Below are positions 51,444-61,499 of a DNA stretch of 64,000 nucleotides, piece after piece. Numbering within the stretch: the first letter of the stretch is position 1; every line of letters begins with the position of its first letter. The translations under genes and the position numbers were made by a program. The DNA is taken from contig JBFPJN010000001.1 in assembly GCA_040839025.1 (NCBI GenBank), positions 124,001 through 188,000 of the forward strand, read 5' to 3'. This DNA comes from Alphaproteobacteria bacterium LSUCC0719 (lineage in GTDB: Bacteria; Pseudomonadota; Alphaproteobacteria; Puniceispirillales; Puniceispirillaceae). A model generated the notes under the pieces. That model saw only the letters and a list, made by a program, of their open reading frames with translations, was not told the origin of the DNA and ran no database searches.

Positions 51444-51842
51444 ATGTTACTCAACGTTCCCGTGTCGGTTGGCGAAGTCGTCGACAAGGTCACCATTCTG
51501 GAAATCAAGTCGGACCGGATCACCGACCCGGACAAGCTGAAGAACATAGTGGCGGAGCTGGAATCGCTTCGCCCGCTTGTCAGTGGCGGGGTCTTCGACG
51601 GTGAGGAAATGGTCGGGCTGACCGATGCGCTCCGCGAGGTCAATAGCACGCTGTGGGATATCGAAGACAATATCCGCGCCGAGGAGGCCGCAGAGCGCTT
51701 TGGTGCCAGATTCATCGAACTGGCGCGGGCTGTCTATGTCACGAATGACCGTCGGGCCGAATTGAAGAAGAAAATAAACCTCGCCACCGGCTCGGAACTT
51801 GTCGAAGAGAAGTCGTACGAGGATTATTCAGGCGCGGGGTGA
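51444..51842 (+). CDS. Small conserved protein, DUF6165-like
   Basis: A 132-residue soluble protein that is mostly helical. It starts MLLNVPVSVGEVVDKVTILE, then IKSDRITDPDKLKN and a central ELESLRPLV helix, and ends with VTNDRRAELKKKINLATGSE. This resembles DUF6165 proteins as I recall them; they are frequently near glycosyltransferase or surface-sugar genes, and here a GT25 glycosyltransferase follows in convergent orientation. The ribosome-binding site is weak. Function unknown. Confidence 0.7.
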   Translation: MLLNVPVSVGEVVDKVTILEIKSDRITDPDKLKNIVAELESLRPLVSGGVFDGEEMVGLTDALREVNSTLWDIEDNIRAEEAAERFGARFIELARAVYVTNDRRAELKKKINLATGSELVEEKSYEDYSGAG

Positions 51843-51884
51843 GGCCGGGCAATCCCGGTCACGTCGCAGGGCCAGCCTTGTCGA

Positions 51885-52742
51885 TCAGTTTGTTTCGGTC
51901 AACCAGGTCAAATCGGGATTTTGCAGATCGATACCGGGTCGGCGCCGCGCGTCGCCGGCAAGTCGAGCTTTTGTCGTTCTGACCATGGTCGAAAAGGACA
52001 GGCGCTTGGTCAGCGAGTCCCGTTTGCGGTTTACACTCCGCATGAACCTGTCATGCAGCCGGTCCCGGTCCCATTGTGGTTTCTTGCCGGAATAGCCGAT
52101 TGTCGATTCATGGCCGTCCTCGCTGACAATCGAGGGGGTGAGGACAAGCGTTCTCAATCCATGCTCCCACCACCTGTTCATAAGCACATCAACTTCGAAG
52201 ATGCCGGGCAACGACACCTCCAGTAACCGTTCGGCGGCCGCGCGGCTGACAACATATCCAACCGCACCAATGCTGGCATAACGGGTGATGGACAGCGCAT
52301 GCGTCGATGAAATACGCGCGGCATCCACAAGCGGCCGTCCGGCCGTGTTGTGCAGATTGATCAGATCAAACCGGCCTTTCAGGGCGGCGATACGGGGCAG
52401 AACCTCAATGGCTTCGGGTGCCAGTTCGGCATCATCCTCGAGAATGATCGCGGCATCGAGATGAGCGTCGCGGATCTGTGCCCAGGCCGCGCGGTGGCTC
52501 ATCAGACAGCCAAGTGCCCCGTTGGAAAACGGCGCACCAAGATGACGCCTGCGCTGGTCTGAAATCAGGTCGTGCCGCTGGTCTGGCGGTATGTCGCCGC
52601 CGCGAATGGCATCGATGAACTCGAATTCCAGCCCGAGTGCGGCCATACGCTGTGTCATGGCGCGTCTGCGGCTGGTCGACGTCCTGAGCGAAATTACATA
52701 GATCGGCAACACAACAGCACACACCACGGATAACGCTGACAT
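51885..52742 (-). CDS. Glycosyltransferase family 25 (LPS-type)
   Basis: A 285-residue protein of glycosyltransferase family 25: LPIYVISLRTSTSRRRAM at the start, RGGDIPPDQ, GALGCLMSHRAAWAQI, and the metal-binding ILEDDAEL. These enzymes add galactose or other sugars to lipooligosaccharide. The C-terminal 60 residues are strongly basic, which may bind the membrane surface. It is convergent with the DUF6165-like gene. Confidence 0.88.
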   Translation of the reverse strand: MSALSVVCAVVLPIYVISLRTSTSRRRAMTQRMAALGLEFEFIDAIRGGDIPPDQRHDLISDQRRRHLGAPFSNGALGCLMSHRAAWAQIRDAHLDAAIILEDDAELAPEAIEVLPRIAALKGRFDLINLHNTAGRPLVDAARISSTHALSITRYASIGAVGYVVSRAAAERLLEVSLPGIFEVDVLMNRWWEHGLRTLVLTPSIVSEDGHESTIGYSGKKPQWDRDRLHDRFMRSVNRKRDSLTKRLSFSTMVRTTKARLAGDARRRPGIDLQNPDLTWLTETN

Positions 52743-52933
52743 TAAGACTTTATTAACAATATGTACTTAACCTGATTTACCGCACCGGGTCGAGTGGCTT
52801 TGCCGGCGCAGTCACATCCGGGGTGAGGGGGTTGATATCGATGCGGTCCCGGTCTTGCCAGTCATGAATGGATCGGTTAAGGCCTTGTGCAACCTATCCA
52901 ACCGTATTTTTCCCTTGCCTGTGGAGGGCAGCC

Positions 52934-54139
52934 ATGGACGCGCCATTTCTGTTTGTCGACAAGGTGGAAACCGCTGGACGTCGCTGTCTTGTCAGGCTTG
53001 ATCTCAACGTGCCGCTCGCCGACGGAAAGGTGACCGATGATACACGTATCCGGCGGATTCTTCCCGGGCTTGACGCACTTCGCAAATCCGGGGCCAGACT
53101 TGTGCTTCTGACCCATCTTGGCCGTCCAAAGGGCAGGGTGGCACCGGAATTCTCGGTGGCACCGGTGGCCGCGCATCTGGCAGCACTGCTCGGCTGTCCT
53201 GTCCCGGTCGAACCAGACCTGCTTGGCCAGGGTGGACGTGATGCCGTTGCCGCGCTGGCCGATGGTGACGTGGTGATGATGGAAAATCTCCGCTTTCATG
53301 CAGGCGAAGAGGCCAATGATCCGGCTTTTGCGGCGGCGCTTGCCGAACTTGGCGATATCTATGTTGGTGATGCCTTTTCCTGCACCCACCGCGCGCATGC
53401 GTCTGTGGATGCCTTGCCGCGCATGATGTCGGTGGCAACGGCAGGCCGGGCACTTGGCGAGGAATTGTCGGCGCTGCATGCTGCGCTGGCCTCGCCGGTG
53501 CGGCCCGTGGCAGCGATTGTCGGCGGGGCAAAGGTGTCGACAAAGCTTCAGGTGCTGGAGAATCTGATCACCAGAGTCGACCGTCTGGTGCTTGGTGGCG
53601 GGATGGCCAATACGTTTCTGCTGGCGGCTGGCCTGGATGTGGGGGCGTCGCTTGTCGAGGCGGATATGGTCGACACCGCGCGCGCCATATCCGACAAGGC
53701 GGCGGCGCATGGCTGCCATATCGATCTGCCGGTGGATTTTCTGGTCGCCACCGAACTGGCCAGTCAGGTTCCGCATCGCATTGCGATGCCGGGTGATCTG
53801 TCTGCCGATGACATGATCCTTGATGCCGGTCCGCAATCCGTGGATGCGATCATTGCCGGGTTGGCGGGATGCCGGACAGTGGTCTGGAATGGCCCGATGG
53901 GTGCGTTCGAGTTTCCGCCGTTCGACAGCGCCACCAATGCCGTTGCCAAGGCCGTTGCCGCCGCCACCAAAGCTGGTGAAACGCTGTCGGTCGCCGGGGG
54001 TGGTGACACGCTTGCCGCCCTTGCAAATGCGGGTGTCAGCGACCAGTTCTCATATGTGTCTACCGCAGGTGGTGCCTTTCTGGAATGGCTGGAAGGGCGC
54101 GAGCTGCCGGGCGTCGAGGCGCTTCGTCACAAAGCGTAA
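52934..54139 (+). CDS. pgk: Phosphoglycerate kinase
   Basis: A 401-residue phosphoglycerate kinase: CLVRLDLNVPLADGKVTDDT, LTHLGRPKG with the basic patch, GDAFSCTHRAHAS, AIVGGAKVSTK, LGGGMANTFL, WNGPMGAFE and VAGGGDTLAAL, all at family positions. It interconverts 1,3-bisphosphoglycerate and 3-phosphoglycerate in glycolysis/gluconeogenesis. GGAGGG precedes the ATG at 52934. No gapA or fba gene is next to it. Confidence 0.96.
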   Translation: MDAPFLFVDKVETAGRRCLVRLDLNVPLADGKVTDDTRIRRILPGLDALRKSGARLVLLTHLGRPKGRVAPEFSVAPVAAHLAALLGCPVPVEPDLLGQGGRDAVAALADGDVVMMENLRFHAGEEANDPAFAAALAELGDIYVGDAFSCTHRAHASVDALPRMMSVATAGRALGEELSALHAALASPVRPVAAIVGGAKVSTKLQVLENLITRVDRLVLGGGMANTFLLAAGLDVGASLVEADMVDTARAISDKAAAHGCHIDLPVDFLVATELASQVPHRIAMPGDLSADDMILDAGPQSVDAIIAGLAGCRTVVWNGPMGAFEFPPFDSATNAVAKAVAAATKAGETLSVAGGGDTLAALANAGVSDQFSYVSTAGGAFLEWLEGRELPGVEALRHKA

Positions 54140-54170
54140 ATAGAGATCATGCACAGAATATGAGGCTGCC

Positions 54171-54809
54171 ATGCTGTTCGGAAATCCCTTCAAGGCACGA
54201 ATGCCGTTGATGTCAGAGGCCTTGCCGGGTCGCAAGACCGCGGTCTGGGACGGTGCGCCGCATTGCGTTCTGGGAACGCCGACGATGGGACCGTTTGCGG
54301 AGCCCCTTCAGGAAATCCATCTGGGGCTGGGATGTTTCTGGGGTGCCGAACGTCTGTTCTGGAAGCTTGACGGCGTGTTCACGACGGCGGTTGGTTATGC
54401 TGGCGGGTTCACCCCGAACCCGACCTATGAGGAAGTATGCTCGGGGCGCACTGGCCATACCGAGGTGGTGTTGGTTGCCTATGATCCGGACAGGCTGCCG
54501 CTCAGCCGCATTCTGAAGACGTTCTTTGAAGAGCATGATCCCACGCAGGGCTATCGACAGGGAAATGACATCGGAACGCAGTATCGGTCGGCGATTTTCA
54601 CAACGTCCGACCCGCAACTCGCTATCGCCCGTCAGATGGCCGACGAGTACGGGGCGGCGCTGGCGGCGCGCGGCCTTGGCGAGATCACAACCGAGATCGG
54701 CCCGGCAGGACCGTTCTATTACGCCGAGGATTATCACCAGCAATATCTTCACAAGGTGCCGAACGGCTATTGCGGCCTGAAAGGTACCGGGGTTGCCTGC
54801 GCCGGCTAG
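54171..54809 (+). CDS. msrA: Peptide methionine (S)-S-oxide reductase MsrA
   Basis: A 212-residue MsrA with the active-site motif [42 protein letters not shown], and the C-terminal [24 protein letters not shown], whose cysteines serve as resolving residues. It reduces S-methionine sulfoxide in proteins using thioredoxin. It follows pgk by 31 bases. Confidence 0.95.
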   Translation: MLFGNPFKARMPLMSEALPGRKTAVWDGAPHCVLGTPTMGPFAEPLQEIHLGLGCFWGAERLFWKLDGVFTTAVGYAGGFTPNPTYEEVCSGRTGHTEVVLVAYDPDRLPLSRILKTFFEEHDPTQGYRQGNDIGTQYRSAIFTTSDPQLAIARQMADEYGAALAARGLGEITTEIGPAGPFYYAEDYHQQYLHKVPNGYCGLKGTGVACAG

Positions 54810-54940
54810 GTGTTTGTCAGCCTTTGTCGCAGACCCGGATTTCTGCATTGACGTCATCCGGGCACGATGCTAGATAACCTGCTCGTTGAATTTATCGCCC
54901 AAATTACCGTCCAATTTACTGCGTTGTGCCGGAGCCGAAC

Positions 54941-55066
54941 ATGAAAGTCGCTAGCTCGCTCAAAACTCTCAAGTCGCGTGATCGCAACTGTCAGGTCGTG
55001 CGTCGCCGTGGTCGCCTTTATGTGATCAACAAGCGCAACCCACGTCTGAAGGCGCGTCAGGGCTGA
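54941..55066 (+). CDS. rpmJ: 50S ribosomal protein L36
   Basis: A 41-residue protein reading [16 protein letters not shown] at the start, then [18 protein letters not shown] and ending RLKARQG. This is the alphaproteobacterial form of L36, with a single Cys (residue 18) instead of the zinc cluster of the C+ form. It has its own terminator downstream. Confidence 0.95.
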   Translation: MKVASSLKTLKSRDRNCQVVRRRGRLYVINKRNPRLKARQG

Positions 55067-55106
55067 ACCGTCCCCGCGACCCTTCGCGACAGGCAGTGTA
55101 TGAATG

Positions 55107-55135
55107 ACGGTCGGCTTTGCCGGCCGTTTTCTTTT
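55107..55135 (+). terminator. Rho-independent terminator after rpmJ
   Basis: CGGTCGGC (55108-55115) pairs with GCCGGCCG (55119-55126), with one G-U wobble, around a TTT loop and is followed by TTTTCTTTT. The gap beyond it to 55265 shows no gene. Confidence 0.85.
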
Positions 55136-55265
55136 GGATGAATGTGGTGCTGGGCGGTCGGTTTCCAGCCCTGATGCGGCAAATCACCTGCGTCATGGCG
55201 CTGACAGGTCGGTGCCATTACATGTATAGTGCATTACCCACACTGAAAGATGACGGACCCCGGCG

Positions 55266-56753
55266 ATGTTGATGCCCGAACCAGACCAGACGGTGATTGA
55301 CCGACGCGATGATATCTGCGGCGCGCTGCGGCGGATGCTTCCCAATGGATGCGTGGTCGATTCCACCGAAAGCATGAAGGCTTTCGATTCTGACGGCTTG
55401 TCGGCCTATCGGCAGGTGCCGCTGGCCGTTGTGCTTCCCGAGACCGTCGACCAGATTGCCGCTGTCATGAAATATTGCCATGAACAGGGGATCAAAATCG
55501 TGCCGCGTGGGGCCGGTACCTCGCTGTCGGGTGGGGCGCTGCCACTTGCCGATGCGGTTCTTCTTGGGCTTGGCAAGTTCAACCGCATTCTGGAGGTGGA
55601 TTACGCAAATCGATGCGTTGTCGCGCAGCCTGGCGTGACCAACCTTGCCATCACCCATGCCGTGCAGGCGGACGGGTTCTATTATGCACCCGATCCATCA
55701 AGCCAGATTGCCTGTTCGGTTGGCGGCAATGTGGCCGAGAATTCAGGTGGTGTGCATTGTCTGAAATATGGGCTGACAACGAACAACCTTCTTGGTGTGG
55801 AAATCGTCACCATCGAGGGGGAGATTCTGCGGTTTGGCGGCAAACATCTTGATTCGGGTGATTACGACCTCCTCGGTGTGATGACAGGGTCGGAAGGCCT
55901 GCTTGGCGTTGTCAGCGAGGTGACGCTTCGAATCCTCCAGAAGCCTGCAACGGCACGAGCGCTGCTTGTCGGATTTGATGATACCGGTGATGCCGGTATG
56001 GCGGTCGGGGACGTTATCGGGGCGGGGATCATCCCCGCCGGCATGGAAATGATGGATGGTCTTGCCATCAATGCTGCCGAGGATTTTGCGAATGCCGGAT
56101 ATCCGCGTGAAGCGGCGGCGCTGCTGATCATCGAGCTTGATGGTCCCGAGGTTGAGGTTGACGCCCTGATCGACCGTGTCGAGACGATTGTACGTGCCGC
56201 CGGCGCGACATCCGTTCGCGTCAGCCAGTCCGAAGAGGAACGCAATCTGTTCTGGGCCGGACGCAAGTCGGCATTCCCGGCTGTTGGCCGGATATCGCCG
56301 GATTATCTGTGTATGGATGGCACCATTCCCCGGCGCCGTCTTCCCGACATGATGCGGCGCATGAATTCGCTGAGCCAGCAATATGGGCTGCGCGTTGCAA
56401 ATGTATTCCATGCCGGCGACGGCAATCTTCATCCTTTGATCCTGTTCGACGCCAACCAGCCCGGAGAATTGGAACGGGCTGAGGAATTTGGCGCTGATAT
56501 CCTTCGCAGCTGCGTTGAAATGGGTGGTGTGCTGACGGGCGAACATGGTGTCGGGGTTGAAAAACGCGACCTGATGAACATCCAGTTCACAGAAGATGAC
56601 CTGAAACAGCAGCAGCGTCTGAAATGCGCCTTTGATCCGGGGCATCTTTTGAACCCCGGCAAGGTGTTCCCGAACCTTCATCGCTGTGCCGAACTGGGCC
56701 GGCTTCATGTCCACAAGGGCAAGTTACCGCATCCCGATCTGCCAAGATTCTAG
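55266..56753 (+). CDS. glcD: Glycolate oxidase FAD subunit GlcD
   Basis: A 495-residue FAD-linked oxidase: the PCMH-type FAD-binding segment has IVPRGAGTSLSGGALP, and SSQIACSVGGNVAENSGGVHCLKYG and GSEGLLGVVSEVTL follow. The C-terminal part has NVFHAGDGNLHPL and LTGEHGVGVEKRDLM, typical of GlcD. With GlcE and GlcF it oxidises glycolate to glyoxylate at the inner membrane. It starts a three-gene operon; a second ATG is at 55272. Confidence 0.93.
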   Translation: MLMPEPDQTVIDRRDDICGALRRMLPNGCVVDSTESMKAFDSDGLSAYRQVPLAVVLPETVDQIAAVMKYCHEQGIKIVPRGAGTSLSGGALPLADAVLLGLGKFNRILEVDYANRCVVAQPGVTNLAITHAVQADGFYYAPDPSSQIACSVGGNVAENSGGVHCLKYGLTTNNLLGVEIVTIEGEILRFGGKHLDSGDYDLLGVMTGSEGLLGVVSEVTLRILQKPATARALLVGFDDTGDAGMAVGDVIGAGIIPAGMEMMDGLAINAAEDFANAGYPREAAALLIIELDGPEVEVDALIDRVETIVRAAGATSVRVSQSEEERNLFWAGRKSAFPAVGRISPDYLCMDGTIPRRRLPDMMRRMNSLSQQYGLRVANVFHAGDGNLHPLILFDANQPGELERAEEFGADILRSCVEMGGVLTGEHGVGVEKRDLMNIQFTEDDLKQQQRLKCAFDPGHLLNPGKVFPNLHRCAELGRLHVHKGKLPHPDLPRF

Positions 56754-56802
56754 TGTGCCGGATCCCGAAAACCGGGGCTGACTTGCAAAGGGCCATTGCC
56801 TG

Positions 56803-58002
56803 ATGACCGACATTGCCGTTTCCGATCTCAATCAGGTTCAGGATGCCGTCCAGGAGGCTGTTGCTTCCAGGTCGCGGCTTGAACTTCGCGCCGCCGGTAC
56901 GAAACGCCATCTTGGTCGGGCAGCAACCTATGATGCCGTTCTGGATGTCAGCGCCTTCAGCGGGATTGTCGATTACCAACCCGAAGAGCTTGTTCTGACA
57001 CTTCGTGCCGGAACGCCAATGGATGTCGTCGAGGACGCCCTTGCCGGGGCACGTCAGATGCTGGCTTTCGAACCGCCGCGCATGACCCGCATTGTCGGGG
57101 CCTCCGAACCCGCAGCCCGCGGCACCATCGGCGGTGTGATTGCGACCAATCTTTCCGGGCCACGGCGCCTGACCGCAGGGGCGGCGCGCGACTATCTGCT
57201 CGGCTTCGAAGCTGTCTCGGGCCGTGGCGAGATATTCAAGTCGGGTGGCAAGGTGATGAAGAATGTTACCGGCTATGATCTGTCAAAGCTCATGTGTGGT
57301 TCCTTTGGTACTCTTGGGGTGATGGATGAAATCACCCTGAAGACCCTGCCGGTTCCCGAAACCGCATGCTCGCTGCTGGTCGGCTATGACGGGTTCAGCG
57401 ACGCCGTTTCCGGCATTGCATCGATATTCGCCACCTCGCATGAGCCCGGCGCGGCAGCGATCCTGCCACAGGCCGTCGCGGCCGAGGAAGGTGTCGATCT
57501 TGGCACTGCCTTCACCGCGGTGATCAGGCTGGAAGGGATCGAGGCATCGGTGGCGGACAGGCTTGGCCATCTCCTTGCCTTCAGCAAGGGAGAGCCGCTC
57601 GATGCCCCCAAAAGCGCCGCATTGTGGAACCGGATCAGGGATGTACAGCCGCTTGTCGAGCATCCGCATGATATCTGGAAGGTGTCATGCGCGCCTTCCG
57701 ATGCGCCGACCGTGCTGGCGGCGCTGGACCCGACGCTTGACGTACGGATGATGGCCGACTGGGCTGGCGGACTGCTGTGGATTGCAGGGAAATCACCCCG
57801 CATCGGCGAGGCGCTTCGCGGTGCCGTTGCCGGTCTTGGCAGTGGTTTTGCCATGCTGGTGCGCGATATCGGTGCAACGCGCGAGAGCATCGCGCCGTTG
57901 CAGCCGCTGCCGGGACCGGTCTTCGAGCTTCACAAGCGGGTGAAGGCATCTTTCGATCCACTTGGCGTGCTGAATTATGAACGCATGCATCCTGGCGTGT
58001 AG
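56803..58002 (+). CDS. glcE: Glycolate oxidase FAD-binding subunit GlcE
   Basis: A 399-residue protein with an N-terminal FAD-binding module like GlcD but without the complete catalytic C-terminal domain. Segments are LRAAGTKRHLGR, LTLRAGTPMDVVEDAL, GGVIATNLSGPRRLTAGAAR and KSGGKVMKNVTGYDLSKLMC, typical of GlcE. It lies 49 bases after glcD and 11 before glcF. Confidence 0.93.
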   Translation: MTDIAVSDLNQVQDAVQEAVASRSRLELRAAGTKRHLGRAATYDAVLDVSAFSGIVDYQPEELVLTLRAGTPMDVVEDALAGARQMLAFEPPRMTRIVGASEPAARGTIGGVIATNLSGPRRLTAGAARDYLLGFEAVSGRGEIFKSGGKVMKNVTGYDLSKLMCGSFGTLGVMDEITLKTLPVPETACSLLVGYDGFSDAVSGIASIFATSHEPGAAAILPQAVAAEEGVDLGTAFTAVIRLEGIEASVADRLGHLLAFSKGEPLDAPKSAALWNRIRDVQPLVEHPHDIWKVSCAPSDAPTVLAALDPTLDVRMMADWAGGLLWIAGKSPRIGEALRGAVAGLGSGFAMLVRDIGATRESIAPLQPLPGPVFELHKRVKASFDPLGVLNYERMHPGV

Positions 58003-58013
58003 ACGAGAGCAGC

Positions 58014-59297
58014 ATGCAGACGCATTTCACCGATACCCAGCTTCTTGATCCGCAGATACGCGAGGCCGACGCCATTCTGCGCAAATGCGTGCATTGCGGT
58101 TTTTGCACCGCCACCTGTCCGACATATGTGGTAACCGGCGACGAGCGCGACAGCCCTCGCGGTCGCATCTGGTTGATGCGCGAGCTTCTTGAAACACCGG
58201 ACAGTGTGTCGGCCGATACCGGATTCCACCTTGACCGCTGCCTTGGCTGCCTTGCCTGTACGACGACCTGTCCTTCGGGGGTCGATTACCATCATCTGAT
58301 CGAGATTGGCCGTGACCGGCTGGACCGGCAGGTCGAACGGTCATTTATGGACCGGGTGATGCGGCGGTTGCTGGCGCAGGTCATCCCGCATGCCAGCCGG
58401 TTTCGGCTGATGATCCAGCTTGGCCGAATTGGCAGATGGGGCGCGCCTGTCATGCCGCGCCGGATCAAGGCGGCGCTTGCCAAACTGCCGGGGAAATTGC
58501 CGCGCCTCGACCAGATTGGCAGCAGAAGTGAAGATTTTGACCCGCCGATGACACCAACCCGCCATGTCATTCTTCTAGCAGGCTGTGCCCAGCGGGCGCT
58601 CGATCCGGCCATCAATGCCAGTACGGTACGGGTTCTCAACAAGCTTGGTGTGCGGGTCACGGTTCGTTCAGAGGCGTTCTGCTGTGGTGCGCTGGCGCAT
58701 CATATCGGCGAAACCGACGCGGCAAAGGCGGCGATCCGGTCAACGCTTCTTGGCTGGCGTGACGAGCTGCAGAAAGGCGCGGTTGATGCCATCGTCGTCA
58801 ATGCGTCAGGCTGCGGTACGATGGTCAAGGATTACGAACATGTTGTTGGCGATGATCCCGAATTGAAGGACATCGCGGCGCAGGTGGCATCATTGACATG
58901 TGATATTTCCGAGCTGCTTGCCGACCTGCCACTGCATAGGATCATAGAGCCCGCGCCCGAAGGCCGCGGCGCTGTCGCCTATCATTCGGCATGTTCACTG
59001 CAGCATGGCCAGAAAATCCACGATCTGCCGGTCAGCCTTCTTCGTCAGGCGGGATTCGATGTCCGTCAGCCGCTGGAGCCCCACCTGTGCTGTGGGTCGG
59101 CAGGGGTCTACAACATCCTTCAGCCCGACATGGCCGCCGTTCTTCGTGATCGCAAGCTTGCCAATATCCGGGGCACCGGCGCGCCCATTGTGGCGGCAGG
59201 CAATATCGGCTGTATCCAGCAGCTGGATGACGAAATTCCGGTTCGGCATACGATCCAGTTCATCGATTATGCCAGCGGCGGCCCACCGCCGGCGTAA
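58014..59297 (+). CDS. glcF: Glycolate oxidase iron-sulfur subunit GlcF
   Basis: A 427-residue protein with two 4Fe-4S motifs, CVHCGFCTATCPTY near residue 24 and CLGCLACTTTCPSG near residue 76. It also has two CCG domains (AFCCGALAHH and LCCGSAGVYN) that bind a further cluster or contact the quinone pool. It carries electrons from GlcDE to the membrane quinone. It is convergent with the fumarase gene, 12 bases away. Confidence 0.94.
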   Translation: MQTHFTDTQLLDPQIREADAILRKCVHCGFCTATCPTYVVTGDERDSPRGRIWLMRELLETPDSVSADTGFHLDRCLGCLACTTTCPSGVDYHHLIEIGRDRLDRQVERSFMDRVMRRLLAQVIPHASRFRLMIQLGRIGRWGAPVMPRRIKAALAKLPGKLPRLDQIGSRSEDFDPPMTPTRHVILLAGCAQRALDPAINASTVRVLNKLGVRVTVRSEAFCCGALAHHIGETDAAKAAIRSTLLGWRDELQKGAVDAIVVNASGCGTMVKDYEHVVGDDPELKDIAAQVASLTCDISELLADLPLHRIIEPAPEGRGAVAYHSACSLQHGQKIHDLPVSLLRQAGFDVRQPLEPHLCCGSAGVYNILQPDMAAVLRDRKLANIRGTGAPIVAAGNIGCIQQLDDEIPVRHTIQFIDYASGGPPPA

Positions 59298-59309
59298 GGA
59301 ATCTGGACG

Positions 59310-60917
59310 TCACCCGATATCGAAGAAATCATTGCCCTTGTCATCGGTAATGATGAAGGCGGGGAAGTTCTCGACTTCGATCTTCCAGACAGCTTCCATT
59401 CCAAGTTCGGGATATTCCAGCACTTCGATCTTCTTGATCGATTCAAGGGCCAGTTTCGCGGCAACGCCGCCGATGCTGCCAAGATAGAAGCCGCCATGTG
59501 TCTGGCAACTTTCCCGGACCTGTCGTGACCGGTTGCCTTTTGCCAGCATCACCATCGATCCGCCGGCGGCCTGGAATGTCTCGACATAGCTGTCCATACG
59601 CCCCGCCGTCGTCGGGCCGAATGACCCTGAGGGCATGCCTTCGGGTGTTTTCGCCGGTCCGGCGTAATAGACAGGGTGATTCTTGAACCAGTCGGGAAGA
59701 TCGCCTTCCGCCTGCAGACGTTCCAGCAGCTTGGCATGCGCGATGTCGCGGGCGACGATCAGCGGGCCTGTCAGAGCCAGCCTCGTGGCCACAGGATGCT
59801 GGCTGAGAGTCTCCAGTATCTCGGGCATGGGGCGGTTCAGATCGATTGGCACGGCCGGAATCTCGTCCGATGTGTCGATGTCGGGAAGATAACGCGCCGG
59901 GTCACGCTCCAGCTTTTCAACGAAGATGCCATCCGGTGTGATCTTGGCAAGCGCCTGCCGGTCAGCAGAACAGGACACACCGATCCCGACCGGGCAGGAC
60001 GCACCATGCCGCGGCAGACGGATAACCCGCACATCGTGACAGTAATATTTGCCACCAAACTGCGCGCCAATACCCAGTTCGCGCGTGATCTGCAGAATTT
60101 CGGCCTCCCATTCCAGATCCCGCCAGGCATGGCCAAGGCTGTTGCCCGTGGTTGGCAATGCGTCAAGCGCCCGGATCGAGGCCTGTTTCACGGTTTTCAG
60201 ATTATATTCGGCTGATGTGCCCCCGATCACCACTGCCAGATGATAGGGCGGACAGGCCGAGGTGCCGAGATCGAGAATCGCCGTGCGGATGAATTCGCGC
60301 AGTGACTCGGGATTCAGGACGGCCTTGGTTTTCTGGTGCAGGAAGGTCTTGTTCGCCGATCCGCCACCTTTCTGGATGAAGGCGAATTTGTATTCCATCC
60401 CCTTGCCGGCATACAGGTCGATCTGTGCTGGCAGGTTAGTCGCCGTATTGACCTCGTCAAACATGCTTGTCGCGGCAAGCTGTGAATAGCGAAGATTGCT
60501 TTGCTGATAGGTGTCGAACACGCCGCGCGACAGCGCCTCGCCATCATCCCCCTCTACCAGAACGCGATCGCCGCGGGTGCCGGAAATGATTGCCGTTCCG
60601 GTGTCCTGGCACATTGGCAACAGGCCATCCGCTGCGACAACAGCATTCTTCAGCATTTCCAGTGCCACAAACCTGTCATTCTGGGTGGCTTCGGGATCAT
60701 CGAGGATTGCCGCCAGCTGTGCCAGATGGCCGCTGCGAAGAAGATGTGAAATATCGGTGAAGGCGCGCTGGGCAAGAAGGCGCAGCGCCTCCGGCGCGAC
60801 TTTCAGGAATGAGTCCCCGCCCATCTCGACAAGCTCGACATGGTCGCTGCTGACAAGCTCATATTCGGTTGTGTCCTCGGCAAGCGGGAACATCGGGCTG
60901 TAGGCAAAATCGGTCAT
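59310..60917 (-). CDS. Class I fumarate hydratase (iron-sulfur)
   Basis: A 535-residue class I fumarase with the cluster-binding pattern: [27 protein letters not shown] and [17 protein letters not shown] give the cysteines, and the C-terminal half has [20 protein letters not shown] and the FFDIG end. It hydrates fumarate to malate in the TCA cycle with an oxygen-sensitive 4Fe-4S cluster. It follows sspB on the minus strand by 30 bases. Confidence 0.93.
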   Translation of the reverse strand: MTDFAYSPMFPLAEDTTEYELVSSDHVELVEMGGDSFLKVAPEALRLLAQRAFTDISHLLRSGHLAQLAAILDDPEATQNDRFVALEMLKNAVVAADGLLPMCQDTGTAIISGTRGDRVLVEGDDGEALSRGVFDTYQQSNLRYSQLAATSMFDEVNTATNLPAQIDLYAGKGMEYKFAFIQKGGGSANKTFLHQKTKAVLNPESLREFIRTAILDLGTSACPPYHLAVVIGGTSAEYNLKTVKQASIRALDALPTTGNSLGHAWRDLEWEAEILQITRELGIGAQFGGKYYCHDVRVIRLPRHGASCPVGIGVSCSADRQALAKITPDGIFVEKLERDPARYLPDIDTSDEIPAVPIDLNRPMPEILETLSQHPVATRLALTGPLIVARDIAHAKLLERLQAEGDLPDWFKNHPVYYAGPAKTPEGMPSGSFGPTTAGRMDSYVETFQAAGGSMVMLAKGNRSRQVRESCQTHGGFYLGSIGGVAAKLALESIKKIEVLEYPELGMEAVWKIEVENFPAFIITDDKGNDFFDIG

Positions 60918-60947
60918 CGGTCAATCCGCGCAAATGATAAGGGGCGC

Positions 60948-61448
60948 TCAGGAGGGGGTTTTACGGAAGCTGTCCAGGGACACAACTTCGGCTGATGCCC
61001 CCGGGTCGGCGGGTGCTTGCTCTTCGTCCGGGGCATCCACCATCGTCCCGTCATCGTCGTCAAGCCCGTCATCATCGTCATCGGTGCCGAATTGCAGGCC
61101 GAAACCGACCGACGGGTCATTGAAGCTTGTAACCGCGGCAAAGGGAACGGTCATCGCCGAAGGCTTGCCGCCAAAGAACAGCGTCACGCTGAAACTGTCA
61201 TCGCCAACAATGAGGTCGGCAAACTGGTGCTGCAACACGATGGTTATGGTGTCGGGGTGTTGGGCGCGAAGCGCCTCATCCATGGTCACGCCCGGATGAC
61301 CGGTCTTGAAGGCAATGTAAAAATGCGCCTCGCCGGGAAGTCCGCTGACTTCGGTGATCTGCAAGGCGGCGCGCACCACCATGCGAAGCGAATCCTCGAC
61401 AAGAAGTTCGTAATTCAATCCGGTGAATTCCTGCCCGTCATCATCCAT
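60948..61448 (-). CDS. sspB: SspB-type ClpXP adaptor protein
   Basis: A 166-residue protein with the SspB substrate-binding fold (GEAHFYIAFKTGHPGV, HQFADLIVGDDSFSVTLFFGG, VPFAAVTSFNDPSVGFGL), a long acidic linker with runs of Asp (residues about 123-145), and the C-terminal ClpX-binding tail AEVVSLDSFRK. It tethers ssrA-tagged proteins to ClpXP for degradation. The tag-encoding ssrA gene is immediately upstream on the same strand. Confidence 0.92.
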   Translation of the reverse strand: MDDDGQEFTGLNYELLVEDSLRMVVRAALQITEVSGLPGEAHFYIAFKTGHPGVTMDEALRAQHPDTITIVLQHQFADLIVGDDSFSVTLFFGGKPSAMTVPFAAVTSFNDPSVGFGLQFGTDDDDDGLDDDDGTMVDAPDEEQAPADPGASAEVVSLDSFRKTPS

Positions 61449-61499
61449 CGCGCATTAACCTGATTCGTCCGACATTGTTGAAAAGTGGCACCATTGAAA